Below are positions 8,089 through 16,681 of a stretch of DNA of 64,000 nt, piece by piece; positions within the stretch are counted from its first letter, which is position 1, and the number at the start of each line of letters is the position of its first letter. A program made the position numbers and the translations under genes. The stretch covers positions 4,617,001 to 4,681,000 of the forward strand of contig NZ_CP150207.1 in NCBI RefSeq assembly GCF_037969765.1, read 5' to 3'. This stretch comes from Paenibacillus sp. FSL W8-0186 (GTDB lineage: Bacteria > Bacillota > Bacilli > Paenibacillales > Paenibacillaceae). The notes below the pieces were generated by a model. The model had not been told where the DNA came from, did not search any database, and saw only the letters and a program-made list of their open reading frames with translations.

Positions 8089-9063
8089 ATGAAAAAAGTG
8101 ACCAAAGGGCAATGGAACGGTTACGATACTTATACGTTACATAGCCGTGAGCTTGATGTCACGCTGCTGCCCCGCCTTGGCAATAATGTCATCCGCATAT
8201 GGGATCATGTCCAGCAACGCGATGTACTTCGCCGCCCAGACGAAAGTGAACTCGATTTCTATTTGCAAAAGCCGTATCATTTCGGGATTCCTCTGTTGAT
8301 TCCGCCCGGAAGAATTCGTAGGGGACAATTTACTTATGCCGGACAGGAATACCAATTTGACCGCAATACGGCCAATGACAACCATATTCACGGTCTTCAC
8401 CGTACGCAAGCCTGGTGCGTCAGCGACATCGAAGAAGACGATGAGGGCTGTTCGATTACTACGGAATTCATCACTTCAGACGACCCGAATTGGGTTCGGC
8501 AGTTCCCAGTACCGCTTAAGCTGGAAATGACATTACGCCTGCAAGGGGCGAAGCTTATGCAAACGTTCCGGATTCACCACTTGGGAGATCGTCCTGCTCC
8601 TTTCGGGCTTGGCCTGCATACCTGGTTTTTATTGGATGGCCAGCCTGATAAGTGGACGATTACGCTGCCCGTCTCCGGGAAATATAAATTAGACGAGGAA
8701 CTGATTACAACTGGTGAAGTCGAGCCGCTCGGCGAGCTTGAGGAGCTCACCGGTGGGTTGAAGCTGCAGGGGATGGATTTCGATACGATGTTCAGGATCG
8801 GCGACAACCCTGTCCGGGCCACGCTTATGCATGACGATGGATATGGCCTGGTCTACTCGGCCGACCCCGCTTATTTCAAGCATTGGGTGCTGTATACGAA
8901 GGGAGCAGCCGATCAGTTTCTGTGCATCGAACCTTATACCTGGCTCCCGGATGCGCCTAATTCGGGATTGCCCAACGAAGATACAGGGCTCATCGAGCTT
9001 CAGCCCGAGCAAAGTCTGGAGCTTAACCTGCAGTTGGAAATGATCCACCCCGAACCTAATTAA
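8089..9063 (+). CDS. Aldose 1-epimerase family protein
   Basis: 324 aa from ATG 8089 (AAGGAG six to seven bases upstream); the open frame extends further upstream but has no ribosome-binding site there. Galactose-mutarotase fold: His99/His101/His104 in NHIHGLH, His177 in GLGLHTWF, and a C-terminal Glu in FLCIEPYTW fit the catalytic His and Glu of the family. The enzymes interconvert alpha and beta anomers of hexoses; some members act on glucose-6-phosphate or other sugars. No sugar-operon neighbours are present, so the exact substrate is open. A strong terminator follows. Confidence 0.85.
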   Translation: MKKVTKGQWNGYDTYTLHSRELDVTLLPRLGNNVIRIWDHVQQRDVLRRPDESELDFYLQKPYHFGIPLLIPPGRIRRGQFTYAGQEYQFDRNTANDNHIHGLHRTQAWCVSDIEEDDEGCSITTEFITSDDPNWVRQFPVPLKLEMTLRLQGAKLMQTFRIHHLGDRPAPFGLGLHTWFLLDGQPDKWTITLPVSGKYKLDEELITTGEVEPLGELEELTGGLKLQGMDFDTMFRIGDNPVRATLMHDDGYGLVYSADPAYFKHWVLYTKGAADQFLCIEPYTWLPDAPNSGLPNEDTGLIELQPEQSLELNLQLEMIHPEPN

Positions 9064-9104
9064 GTTCTATCTGCAGCTTTGAACGGGATCTATGGAATGA
9101 AGCA

Positions 9105-9134
9105 AGCAATTCTCTGCGGAGAATTGCTTTTTTG
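9105..9134 (+). terminator. Intrinsic terminator after the aldose epimerase gene
   Basis: A perfect ten-pair stem AGCAATTCTC / GAGAATTGCT with a four-base loop and a run of Ts. Confidence 0.88.
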
Positions 9135-9234
9135 TGCGTTGCAATAATTACCAGAGCTATAGCTAGAAACAAGACTGCATATTTTAGCTCACGAAATCCA
9201 TACTAAATTCACAAAGGCAAAGGAGGTGACAAAC

Positions 9235-9456
9235 ATGGCAAACGGAAGCCGTTCCAACAACCTTGTCGTTCCTCAAGCGAACGCTGCTCTGCAGCAGCTG
9301 AAATATGAAGCTGCACAAGAACTGGGCGTTCAAATTCCACAAGATGGTTACTACGGTAACTATACTTCCCGCGAGACCGGGTCTCTCGGAGGTTATATTA
9401 CAAAACGTCTGGTTCAAATCGCTGAACAGCAATTGTCGGGTCGTTCTAACCAGTAA
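9235..9456 (+). CDS. Alpha/beta-type small acid-soluble spore protein
   Basis: 73 aa starting MANGSRSNN, nine bases after AGGAGGTGA; an upstream in-frame ATG at 9226 overlaps the ribosome-binding site and is rejected. The family hallmarks are clear: the YEAAQELGV helix, where germination protease cleaves, and GSLGGYITKRLVQIAEQQL near the C-terminus. These proteins coat spore DNA and protect it from UV and chemicals, and are degraded on germination to supply amino acids. Expected to be transcribed by forespore sigma-G. It is monocistronic with its own terminator. Confidence 0.95.
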   Translation: MANGSRSNNLVVPQANAALQQLKYEAAQELGVQIPQDGYYGNYTSRETGSLGGYITKRLVQIAEQQLSGRSNQ

Positions 9457-9480
9457 TTAGCTTGTTCTATTCGCCGATAA

Positions 9481-9521
9481 AAAGGCAGGCGGTCTGCAAT
9501 TTAGCAGGTCGCCTGCCTTTC
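9481..9521 (+). terminator. Intrinsic terminator after the SASP gene
   Basis: The stem AGGCAGGCGGTCTGC / GCAGGTCGCCTGCCT (two wobble or mismatched positions) is followed by TTTCCC. Confidence 0.75.
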
Positions 9522-9564
9522 CCATCGTTTCAAGCGTATGATTACACACGTTATTACAGGCATG

Positions 9565-9975
9565 TTATGAGATATCATGATATGTACTCGCCGGGTCCTT
9601 TCTCGAATAGCGCTGTATCATCAAATTCGCCATGTTGTAATTGGATTCCAAGATAGCATCCACAATAATCGTATCCTGCCGCAGTGCAAACTCATAGCTA
9701 ATTTCCCCGTGCGTCCAGTAACGTTTGAACCTCAAGGCTTCAATAGCCATCGCTTTAAACGATTTCAACTGCTGATTTGTTAATCCTCTATCCTCCTCAG
9801 ACAATTGTCCGTTACGACCTGCAATCGGATTATGGCGGATACCGAATTTCCCAATGGCATTATTGCGAATTTGAATAAAAACAGTTCCCGAGGTCATGCC
9901 GGATAATTCTTCTTCAAGCTCCTTAAACACCATGTCAACCTGCCTGGCAAGTGAAAGCTGGTCCGTCTTCAGCAT
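9565..9975 (-). CDS. Uncharacterised conserved-looking protein
   Basis: 136 aa. The start is set at ATG 9975, five bases after GAAGGGAGGG; an in-frame GTG at 9981 overlaps that site. The protein is soluble and alpha/beta in character, with no signal peptide or membrane segment. Features include a predicted N-terminal helix (LARQVDMVFKELEEEL), a FIQIRNNAIGKFGIRHNP segment and a C-terminal helix. I do not recognise the family. It is a single-gene unit facing the SASP gene. Its good ribosome-binding site and codon use argue that it is real. Confidence 0.7.
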   Translation of the reverse strand: MLKTDQLSLARQVDMVFKELEEELSGMTSGTVFIQIRNNAIGKFGIRHNPIAGRNGQLSEEDRGLTNQQLKSFKAMAIEALRFKRYWTHGEISYEFALRQDTIIVDAILESNYNMANLMIQRYSRKDPASTYHDIS

Positions 9976-10374
9976 ATCCACCCTCCCTTCACATATAATT
10001 CCCCATCTAGGGCTTACGCCTCATTATATTCCAATATGACTAGCCGATCAACAATATAAAACAAAAATGGTTATTTATTACTATATCTATAGTTTTTTCA
10101 ACAATTATAAATTAGCTTGTTCGCCAAATTACACACTTTTACGACAGCTTTCTTCCCTTTATTTTTCAGGGTTTTCGCGCTTATTCCCTGTTCGGGACAA
10201 AGTCGATTTTGCATTCATACGCCTGATGTAAATTTCAGTATAAGCAGTGACATATTTTGCACTACAGAATGTCAACATGTAAAATCAACATGGCATAAAC
10301 TAGTTCTTTATACCCATCCATTTAGCTGTTATTTCTGATGATTCCGACAAAATGATGATTTTCGGCAAAAAAAA
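9976..10374. other. Intergenic region without a recognisable gene
   Basis: About 400 bases of AT-rich DNA between the unknown protein gene and the pepF terminator. It should hold the promoter of the gene ending at 9565. The one plus-strand open frame (10117-10338) has no ribosome-binding site and an implausible composition. I see no repeat or RNA structure here. Confidence 0.5.
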
Positions 10375-10400
10375 GCGGGGCTTCTGTTCAAAAGCCCCGC
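10367..10400 (-). terminator. Intrinsic terminator of pepF
   Basis: The minus strand has GCGGGGCTTTT / AAGCCCCGC with a seven-base loop, followed by eight Ts. Confidence 0.9.
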
Positions 10401-10414
10401 CCCGCTGAATTCAT

Positions 10415-12217
10415 TTATTCTGTCAGTTCCAAGAACGCCTTGACGTCAGCTACAGCCAGGGCCATAGCCTCTCGCCAGAAGTCCGGCTGCGTTAGATCGA
10501 CTCCAAGATGCTTGCTGGCCAGCTCTTCAACAGTCATTCGTCCCGTATCCTGAAGCAAAGCATCATATTTCGCTGCAAAGCTCTGTCCTTCCCGCTGCGC
10601 TCTTGCATACAACCCGGTACTGAACATGTACCCGAACGTGTAAGGGAAGTTATAGAACGGCACATCGGTAATATAGAAATGCAGCTTGGACGCCCAGAAG
10701 TGAGGGTGGTAGGAGGCTAGCGCCCCATGGTATGCTTCACGCTGCGCTTCCTCCATTAAAGCTGACAGCTCGCCGGCGCTAAGCTCCCCTTGCTTTCTTC
10801 TCTCATAGAAGCGCGTCTCGAACAGGAATCGCGCATGGATGTTCATGAAGAAGCTGACACTGCTGCTGATTTTGTCGGCGAGCAGGCTCAGCTTCTGCTT
10901 GTCGTCCGCCGCATTGTTCACGAGGGCATCCGCCACGATCATTTCCGCAAAGGTCGAAGCAGTTTCCGCTACGTTCATCGCATAATCCTGATTGAACTGC
11001 GGAAGTTCATCCATCAGATACTGGTGATAAGCGTGGCCCAATTCATGCGCCAGCGTAGAGACGTTGGATACCGTCCCCCCGAAGGTCATGAAGATGCGCG
11101 TCTGTCCGCTGACCGGAAGCGACGTACAGAAACCGCCCGGGCGCTTGCCTGGACGATCCTCCGCTTCGATCCAGCGCTTGTTGAACGCCTCGGCAGAGAA
11201 ATCCGCCAGCTTCGGACTGAAATTGCGGAATTGCTTCACAATCTCCTCTGCGGCCGCCTCATAGGAGATTTTGTCCGCAGACTCTCCGAGGGGCGCATCG
11301 ACATCGCTCCAGGACAACTGCTCCAATCCCATCAGCTTGGCCTTGCGGTTCAAATAAGCCACGAACACGGGCTTATTCTCTTCAATGACCTGCCACATCA
11401 TGTCCAGCGTCGCTTTGGACATCCGGTTAATGTCCAGCGGTTCCTTCAGGATATCGCTCCAGCCTCGTTTTTCGTATAGCTTAATGCGGAAGCCTGCCAG
11501 CCGATTGAGCGTATCAGCGCAATAGTCCGCGACATCGCTCCAGGCCTGTTCCCAGTTTTTGAATGTCTCTTCCCGCACTGCGCGGCTGTTGTCCCCCAGC
11601 TTATTGGCCGCCTGGCCTACGGACAGGGACGTCTGACTGCCGTCTTCATCCTCGAAAGGGACCGCTACTTTCGACACGATAGTGTCGTAATGCTGTCCCC
11701 AGCCGTGATAACCGTCGATCGCCAAATCGGATGCCAGGCTCTCCAGCTCCGGAGCGAGCTTCTCACGGGCAGCGGCGCGCTTTTCACTCAGCACGAACGA
11801 AATCGGGGCGACCTCCTCGCGAGACATCCACAGCTCCCAAAGCTCGTCATCTGTGTTGCGCAGCACATTTTGAAACAGGGTCATCGCGTTCTCATAGGCG
11901 GCACGCAAGGTAGTTACTTTGCTGGAGAGCTGAACAGCCTTCTTATCATGCTGGTTCTCTGCCGTTAGGCAGGCCACGAAGCTGCTCGCTTCGCCGATTC
12001 TGCCTGCTGCGCTTTGCAGCCCGGCAATCAGGCGATCCAGGCCCGCTGCCTCTTCCAGGCTTCCCGGGGCGCTGAATTGCTGCAGTTCCTGGTGCATCGC
12101 CGCGATATCCTTCTGAAGTTGCTGCAGGAATGCCTCAAAGTCTGCTGATGAAGAGCCTCCCGCAAAAATAGAATCCAGCTCCCAGGTCTGTTGTACCGGA
12201 TTTGTCAATTGTGCCAT
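10415..12217 (-). CDS. pepF: M3 family oligoendopeptidase F-like zinc protease
   Basis: 600 aa from ATG 12217, eight bases after GGAAAGGA; an ATG at 12226 sits directly on that site. The zinc motif HELGH is at about residues 391-395, and the third ligand Glu falls in the ETASTFAE segment some 28 residues later, as in M3 peptidases. The C-terminal region with FYNFPYTFGYMFSTGLYA matches the PepF substrate-binding wall. The family cleaves peptides of about 7-17 residues in the cytoplasm; in bacilli it has been linked to peptide turnover and sporulation control. Single gene with its own terminator. Confidence 0.93.
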   Translation of the reverse strand: MAQLTNPVQQTWELDSIFAGGSSSADFEAFLQQLQKDIAAMHQELQQFSAPGSLEEAAGLDRLIAGLQSAAGRIGEASSFVACLTAENQHDKKAVQLSSKVTTLRAAYENAMTLFQNVLRNTDDELWELWMSREEVAPISFVLSEKRAAAREKLAPELESLASDLAIDGYHGWGQHYDTIVSKVAVPFEDEDGSQTSLSVGQAANKLGDNSRAVREETFKNWEQAWSDVADYCADTLNRLAGFRIKLYEKRGWSDILKEPLDINRMSKATLDMMWQVIEENKPVFVAYLNRKAKLMGLEQLSWSDVDAPLGESADKISYEAAAEEIVKQFRNFSPKLADFSAEAFNKRWIEAEDRPGKRPGGFCTSLPVSGQTRIFMTFGGTVSNVSTLAHELGHAYHQYLMDELPQFNQDYAMNVAETASTFAEMIVADALVNNAADDKQKLSLLADKISSSVSFFMNIHARFLFETRFYERRKQGELSAGELSALMEEAQREAYHGALASYHPHFWASKLHFYITDVPFYNFPYTFGYMFSTGLYARAQREGQSFAAKYDALLQDTGRMTVEELASKHLGVDLTQPDFWREAMALAVADVKAFLELTE

Positions 12218-12304
12218 ATTACGCATCCTTTCCTTATGCCAATGTTGATGCCACCGGCATTAAAAGTGTATGATATAGAAACCAGATCGACAGGAGGGGA
12301 TCAT

Positions 12305-12481
12305 TTGAAACCACTGCAAGTCTCACCGGAAACTGCCGTTAAACTAGCCGAAAAATTAAAGGTGCCTCTCGAGCACCTTATGCATATGCCGCAGCATATT
12401 TTAATGCAAAAAATCGCGGAGCTTGCCAAAGAAGAAGCGAACAAGCCTTCACCTTCGGACGATTCGGGTGCGTCCTCATGA
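12305..12481 (+). CDS. yycC: YycC-like small protein
   Basis: 58 aa from a TTG start at 12305, behind AGGAGGGGATCA. The conserved core LQVSPETAVKLAEKL...VPLEHLMHMPQHIL matches the YycC family of bacilli: two short helices with a His/Met-rich turn. Its function is not established. The stop overlaps the start of the next gene (ATGA), so the two are translationally coupled. It is transcribed divergently from pepF. Confidence 0.8.
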   Translation: MKPLQVSPETAVKLAEKLKVPLEHLMHMPQHILMQKIAELAKEEANKPSPSDDSGASS

Positions 12482-12711
12482 TACCTTTTGAAAGGGCTCT
12501 GCCTTACGATATCTTAATGGGCGATGTATATGCGCCGAAATGCCCTTTTTGTGGACAAGAGAACGTCCTTCTTCCCCTGAAGCCTCGTGAAGTGCAAAGC
12601 GTGCACGAAGGAAAGAAGAAGCTGCTCGTCTTTCCATGCTGCAAGAATAAGCTGACGCTGCTGGACAGCGACTCCGATTACTTGCTGACCGATACGGTCG
12701 TGCGCAGGTGA
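12478..12711 (+). CDS. Small protein with zinc-ribbon-like cysteines
   Basis: 77 aa. The ATG at 12478 overlaps the stop of the yycC-like gene by four bases. Cys22-x-x-Cys25 (CPFCGQ) and a later Cys-Cys pair (FPCCKNK) suggest a small zinc-binding fold. No DNA-binding or catalytic motif is recognised. Coupling to yycC suggests a shared but unknown role. A strong GC hairpin follows. Confidence 0.72.
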   Translation: MIPFERALPYDILMGDVYAPKCPFCGQENVLLPLKPREVQSVHEGKKKLLVFPCCKNKLTLLDSDSDYLLTDTVVRR

Positions 12712-12734
12712 GCAGCAGCCTTCAAAGGGCAGAA

Positions 12735-12766
12735 GGGGCCGTTCCCTCTTCCCCATGAACGGCCCC
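12735..12766. terminator. Strong GC-rich stem-loop after the yycC pair
   Basis: A perfect ten-pair stem GGGGCCGTTC / GAACGGCCCC with a twelve-base loop. There is no clear T-run on either side, so termination efficiency is uncertain. Confidence 0.5.
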
Positions 12767-12812
12767 GTAGTTCGGTGCTATAAGCTTAAGATCAACAAGC
12801 ACATCAACGGGC

Positions 12813-13511
12813 TTATCCCGTAATCTCTTCCGTCAGCTCTTCCCCTTTGCTGAGCATTTCTTCCCGCAGCAGCGCCCATTGCTCACGGCAGGCGCGAATC
12901 ATTGAGGCATCGATGATTTTCTTATCGTTGATCACTTTTGAGAACCATTTGACAGCTTCATTATATGCTCCGATTCTGCGGTTTAATTCACCAATCAAAT
13001 ACATGAGGCGCGCATCGTTGCCGCTAATCCCTTCGTTTTCGAATACCTTTATGTAAGAACTCAAGGCATGTTTCAAAAAGCGCTGCTCCTGTTCATGGTC
13101 CTCTCGATAACGGTACAGCCAGGCAATATGGTGAAGCAAGCTCGCGATAATCCGCTCCTTCTCACCGATCGTCTGCGCGCAGAGCAGGGCGAGTTTGTAG
13201 GTCTCCAGCGCATGTTCCCAGGTTCTTGCTCCGCCGTAGCTCCGTTTTACGAGCCGGTTGCTAATATTCTGCTCGAATTCGCGGCGCTGCCGTTCCGTCA
13301 GGCGGTCATTCGAATTCTCCGTCGAAGCGAAGCCGCAAGATGGACACACTCGCACCACATAATAATCGGGATTCTCATCGCGGTAATAGCCGCAAAAGTC
13401 CGTATCTGTCCGGATCGACCGCTTCAGGCTGGGCCTGACTCGCGATGTCGAAAATTCATTCTGGCAATAAGCGCAGGTCACCTTGATTTTGTAAAGAGGT
13501 TCCAGTTCCAC
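12813..13511 (-). CDS. DUF2225 family protein
   Basis: 232 aa. I place the start at GTG 13511, seven bases after AAAGGAAG; the upstream ATG at 13529 has no ribosome-binding site and contains that site within its codons. The N-terminal half carries two Cys pairs (CAYC at 13-16 and CPSC further on), probably a zinc site. The C-terminal half is helical and TPR-like (LKHALSSYIKVFENEG, YNEAVKWFSKVI). Function unknown; widespread in Bacillales and Clostridia. Confidence 0.85.
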   Translation of the reverse strand: MELEPLYKIKVTCAYCQNEFSTSRVRPSLKRSIRTDTDFCGYYRDENPDYYVVRVCPSCGFASTENSNDRLTERQRREFEQNISNRLVKRSYGGARTWEHALETYKLALLCAQTIGEKERIIASLLHHIAWLYRYREDHEQEQRFLKHALSSYIKVFENEGISGNDARLMYLIGELNRRIGAYNEAVKWFSKVINDKKIIDASMIRACREQWALLREEMLSKGEELTEEITG

Positions 13512-13570
13512 ACGATTACTTCCTTTCATCGCCGTTGTAAGACGTTATATCATCACTTTCGTCTTTATCC

Positions 13571-13972
13571 TTAGGGCGTGTTTACGAAATGAAAAGCAGG
13601 TCCAGACAACCGTTTAATGACAAAATCCTTTAATTCTTCCTCAATTCCAACTTCCTCCAGCGCCTCCGTCATGCACGCCAGCCAAGCCTCCGCCCTTTCG
13701 CGCGTGACCGGAAATGGCAGATGCCTCGCCCTCATCATCGGGTGGCCGTAGGCGTCCGAGAACAGGGAGGGGCCGCCAAAAAATTGCGACAGGAACATAA
13801 ACTGCTTCTCCATCACGGGGTTAATATCCTCCGGGAACAAAGGCCCAAGTAGAGGATTCGCCTTCACTTTGGGATAAAAGGCCTCCACGATTTGACGGAT
13901 GACCTCCTCGCCGCCCAGGTTATCATAAATGCTTAAACTTGGATTCACGGGATTCCTCTCCAACTTCCACAT
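13571..13972 (-). CDS. Group II truncated haemoglobin
   Basis: 133 aa, with the 2-on-2 globin fold. Tyr33 in EAFYPKV is the likely B10 residue, His84 in RARHLPF the proximal haem ligand (F8), and Trp97 in AEAWLACM matches the G8 Trp typical of group II (YjbI/GlbO) globins. Such proteins bind oxygen and are linked to NO or redox chemistry; in bacilli yjbI is usually near yjbH and pepF. Here pepF is 1.4 kb away on the same strand, with the DUF2225 gene and the yycC pair between them. AGGAGC precedes the ATG. Confidence 0.92.
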   Translation of the reverse strand: MWKLERNPVNPSLSIYDNLGGEEVIRQIVEAFYPKVKANPLLGPLFPEDINPVMEKQFMFLSQFFGGPSLFSDAYGHPMMRARHLPFPVTRERAEAWLACMTEALEEVGIEEELKDFVIKRLSGPAFHFVNTP

Positions 13973-14010
13973 TGTATTTTGGTGCTCCTATTAAGTATAG
14001 CAAAAAAAAA

Positions 14011-14031
14011 TAAAAGCTCCTACCGGAGCCC
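14011..14031 (-). terminator. Intrinsic terminator on the minus strand
   Basis: The stem GGCTCC / GGAGCT with a GGTA loop is followed on the minus strand by TTTTATTTTTTTTT. It is placed between the tiny ORF at 14065-14160 and the globin gene. Confidence 0.75.
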
Positions 14032-14064
14032 TTACGTACCAACTGGATTAACCTGTCTGTTATG

Positions 14065-14160
14065 TCAATAACTTCGCCAATCCTCTTCACTGGAATGGAC
14101 GCGAGAAGCGCGGATCACATACACAAAGGCGCATACAAGCACACCTGCTACAAAACTCAT
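14065..14160 (-). CDS. Possible 31-residue membrane peptide
   Basis: Starts MSFVAGVLVCAFVYVIRASR and ends in a charged tail (HSSEEDWRSY). It is one predicted transmembrane helix followed by a hydrophilic end. GGAG is 8-9 bases upstream, and a clear terminator follows within 35 bases, which is the main reason for calling it. An in-frame ATG at 14178 would add six residues. No family recognised. Confidence 0.45.
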   Translation of the reverse strand: MSFVAGVLVCAFVYVIRASRVHSSEEDWRSY

Positions 14161-14338
14161 AGCCAACACTCCATCCATCAGAGATTTTTGTCCCGTGACG
14201 TGTACATCTGTGATTTTTATTCTAACACATCTCTTTCAAAAATACAGTATAAATTGTAATCGCTTTCTTCCTTTTTTTGTGCTGTTTGTCCTAATCTAAT
14301 CATACACTTCCACTATGAACTTTGTGGAGGCGTTATTC

Positions 14339-15622
14339 ATGAACCTGACGCGAATTGCCATTTCGCTCATTATATTGACGATGACGTCGCTCGGCGTCCT
14401 GATGGTATGCTATCCCGCCGTTTCCTGGGAAGCCGGGGTGACAGGGCTAGCGATCTGGTGGGAGGTTTTATTTCCTTCCCTCTTTCCCTTCTTCGTCATC
14501 TCCGAACTGATGCTTGGGTTCGGGATCGTCCATTTTCTAGGAAAATTACTGGATCCCCTTATGAAGCCATTGTTTCGAATTCCGGGCAGCGGCGGTTTCG
14601 TGGCGGCCATGGGCTTTGCCTCCGGCTATCCGGTCAGCGCCAAGCTGGCGACCAAGCTTCGGGAGCAGCGCCTCATTAGCCGCGTGCAAGGGGAAAGGCT
14701 CGTGGCCTTCACCACTTCCTCGGACCCGATTTTTCTCATCGGGGCCGTATCGGTCGGCTTCTTTGGCAGCTCCCAGCTGGCGGGCATTTTGGCGCTTGCC
14801 CATTACGGAAGCGCCCTCCTTCTGGGCATCCTGCTTAGGTTTTACGGTACCAGGGAGGAGGAGAGCCTGCTTCAGGGAAGCGCCATAGACATGATACCGG
14901 ATCAAGGCTCCGCTCCGTCCGATAGAATGTCCTCCTCCCCGGCAAAGTTCAGCCTGCGTTCCGCGCTTCAAGCGATGCACGAGGCCCGGTTAAATGACGG
15001 GCGCAGCCTGGGCGAGCTGCTGAAGCAGGCTGTCTCCTCCTCCCTGCAGCTGATGGCCGTGGTCGGCGGTCTCGTCGTTTTCTTCTCGGTCGTCCTGAAG
15101 CTGCTCACCGCTTCCGGCATCATGAGCCTGCTTTATGCAGGCATTCAATCCTTGCTAGTTACGGCCGGCCTGCCAGCTGATCTGGCCGAGCCCTTCGTGG
15201 GCGGAATGTTCGAGGTAACCCTCGGCGCCAAAGCAGCCGCGGCTCCGCCCGGCGTTCCGCTCATGTATAAAGCCGCAGCGGCGGCATTCATTTTATCCTG
15301 GGGAGGATTGTCCGTCCACGCTCAGGTGGCCAGCATTCTGAACGGAGCGGATTTGCGTTATCTCCCCTTTTTGGCCGCTCGCCTGATCCACGGCATCCTG
15401 GCGGCATCCTTATTGCTGCTCCTCTGGACTCCAATGATGGGCACCGGCTCGGCAGCCATGCTGCCGGTCTCGCCGGAAGAAGAAATATCGGTGGGATGGA
15501 GCAGCGTTCCTGACGCGTTTGTCATTTTTCTGAAATGGATAGCGGTTCTTCTTATTTTATCTCTGCTCGCCCGAATCATTCATTGGATACTTGCCCGAAC
15601 CGAAGGGAGAACAAGGAAATGA
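14339..15622 (+). CDS. ylbJ: Sporulation integral membrane protein YlbJ
   Basis: 427 aa from ATG 14339, behind GTGGAGG; an ATG at 14315 lacks a site. About eight to nine membrane segments. The family signature is clear: an N-terminal LFPSLFPFFVISELML block, GFASGYPVSAKLATKLRE, and TTSSDPIFLIGAV; a second related half occurs near residues 270-350. YlbJ is a sigma-E-type sporulation membrane protein with a nucleoside-gate-like fold, required for spore cortex or spore resistance in B. subtilis. The C-terminal region is longer and more variable than the core. Confidence 0.93.
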   Translation: MNLTRIAISLIILTMTSLGVLMVCYPAVSWEAGVTGLAIWWEVLFPSLFPFFVISELMLGFGIVHFLGKLLDPLMKPLFRIPGSGGFVAAMGFASGYPVSAKLATKLREQRLISRVQGERLVAFTTSSDPIFLIGAVSVGFFGSSQLAGILALAHYGSALLLGILLRFYGTREEESLLQGSAIDMIPDQGSAPSDRMSSSPAKFSLRSALQAMHEARLNDGRSLGELLKQAVSSSLQLMAVVGGLVVFFSVVLKLLTASGIMSLLYAGIQSLLVTAGLPADLAEPFVGGMFEVTLGAKAAAAPPGVPLMYKAAAAAFILSWGGLSVHAQVASILNGADLRYLPFLAARLIHGILAASLLLLLWTPMMGTGSAAMLPVSPEEEISVGWSSVPDAFVIFLKWIAVLLILSLLARIIHWILARTEGRTRK

Positions 15623-15746
15623 ACGTTGTGTTCTGCTCCAGAATTGATTATGATCTTTACGAACGGTAGTTTTTTTCTTGCGATACCAGGAAGCACTTGC
15701 TTCGAAGTTATTCTTTCTGATATCTATTACAAAGGAGCCTGTCATC

Positions 15747-16550
15747 TTGAGATATTACGTTCTTGACCGTGGCGATCAATTGTCGGTTGAATTGAGCGAA
15801 AAATTCCACCAATTGGCCGCAAAACAAGGTCTTCAGTTGGATGCAGAGTCACCGGACATCGTTGTTTCCATTGGAGGAGACGGGACGATGCTCCACGCTT
15901 TCCATACGTTCATTGACCGTATACCGTCGATCTCGTTTGTGGGGGTACATACCGGGCACCTCGGTTTTTTCGCTGATTGGCAAGCCAATGAAATTCCTGA
16001 GCTCGTCGATATGATTACCCGGCACAAAGATGAATCCCTGCTCAAGCCCCGGATTGTGCATTATCCGCTTATTGAGCTGGAGATTCAGAAGAAATCAGGG
16101 ACCTCCTCGTATATTTGCCTGAACGAATTCACCTTGAAGGGCGTGGACGGCACGATTGTCGCCCAGGTTGATATCAATGATCAAATGTTCGAAATGTTCC
16201 GGGGAGACGGGTTTTGCATCTCTACGCCTTCCGGCAGCACGGCTTATAATAAAAGCCTGGGCGGAGCCATCATCCATCCCTCGATCAAAGCCCTGCAAAT
16301 TTCCGAAATCGCCTCGATCAACAACCGGGTTTTCCGGACGATCGGGTCTTCCCTGGTGCTGCCGAAGCATCATCATTGCGATATTTATTCGCGGAAGGAA
16401 CAGAATTTGCTGCTTACTCTGGATCATATTAATTACCCGATCAGCGACCTTATCTCCGTTCGCTGCCAAGTCGCGAAGCAGAGCGTCAGCTTCGTACGCT
16501 ATCGTCCTTTTCCTTTCTGGAACCGCGTCCGCAACGCCTTCCTCGGATAA
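15747..16550 (+). CDS. nadK: NAD kinase
   Basis: 267 aa from a TTG at 15747, seven bases after AAAGGAG; the upstream open frame has no site. ATP-NAD kinase phosphorylates NAD+ to NADP+. The GGDGTML motif is present near residue 47, and the second conserved block around PSGSTAYNKSLGG is intact. The length equals that of B. subtilis YtdI/NadF. NAD synthase (nadE) lies 7.4 kb downstream on the other strand, so both late NAD(P) steps are encoded in this window, though not in one operon. A terminator follows. Confidence 0.95.
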   Translation: MRYYVLDRGDQLSVELSEKFHQLAAKQGLQLDAESPDIVVSIGGDGTMLHAFHTFIDRIPSISFVGVHTGHLGFFADWQANEIPELVDMITRHKDESLLKPRIVHYPLIELEIQKKSGTSSYICLNEFTLKGVDGTIVAQVDINDQMFEMFRGDGFCISTPSGSTAYNKSLGGAIIHPSIKALQISEIASINNRVFRTIGSSLVLPKHHHCDIYSRKEQNLLLTLDHINYPISDLISVRCQVAKQSVSFVRYRPFPFWNRVRNAFLG

Positions 16551-16580
16551 GATACTACTCATAGGCGCCTTGCCACCAGT

Positions 16581-16608
16581 AAACGGATGTTGCAGAAACA
16601 TCCGTTTT
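16581..16608 (+). terminator. Intrinsic terminator after nadK
   Basis: The stem AAACGGATGT / ACATCCGTTT with a seven-base loop ends in TTTT. Confidence 0.8.
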
Positions 16609-16681
16609 CCTATATAAATTTCTTTTTTTTACTTGTATGATAGAGTTATATTTCAGTTAATACATAGCAAAGGACGTTTTT

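Noticed and set aside
10117..10338. 73-codon plus-strand frame
   Set aside because: AT-rich intergenic DNA, no ribosome-binding site, Phe/Cys-rich chance translation.
10790..11479. 229-codon open frame on the plus strand
   Set aside because: Antisense of pepF; implausible Arg/His-rich composition and no ribosome-binding site.
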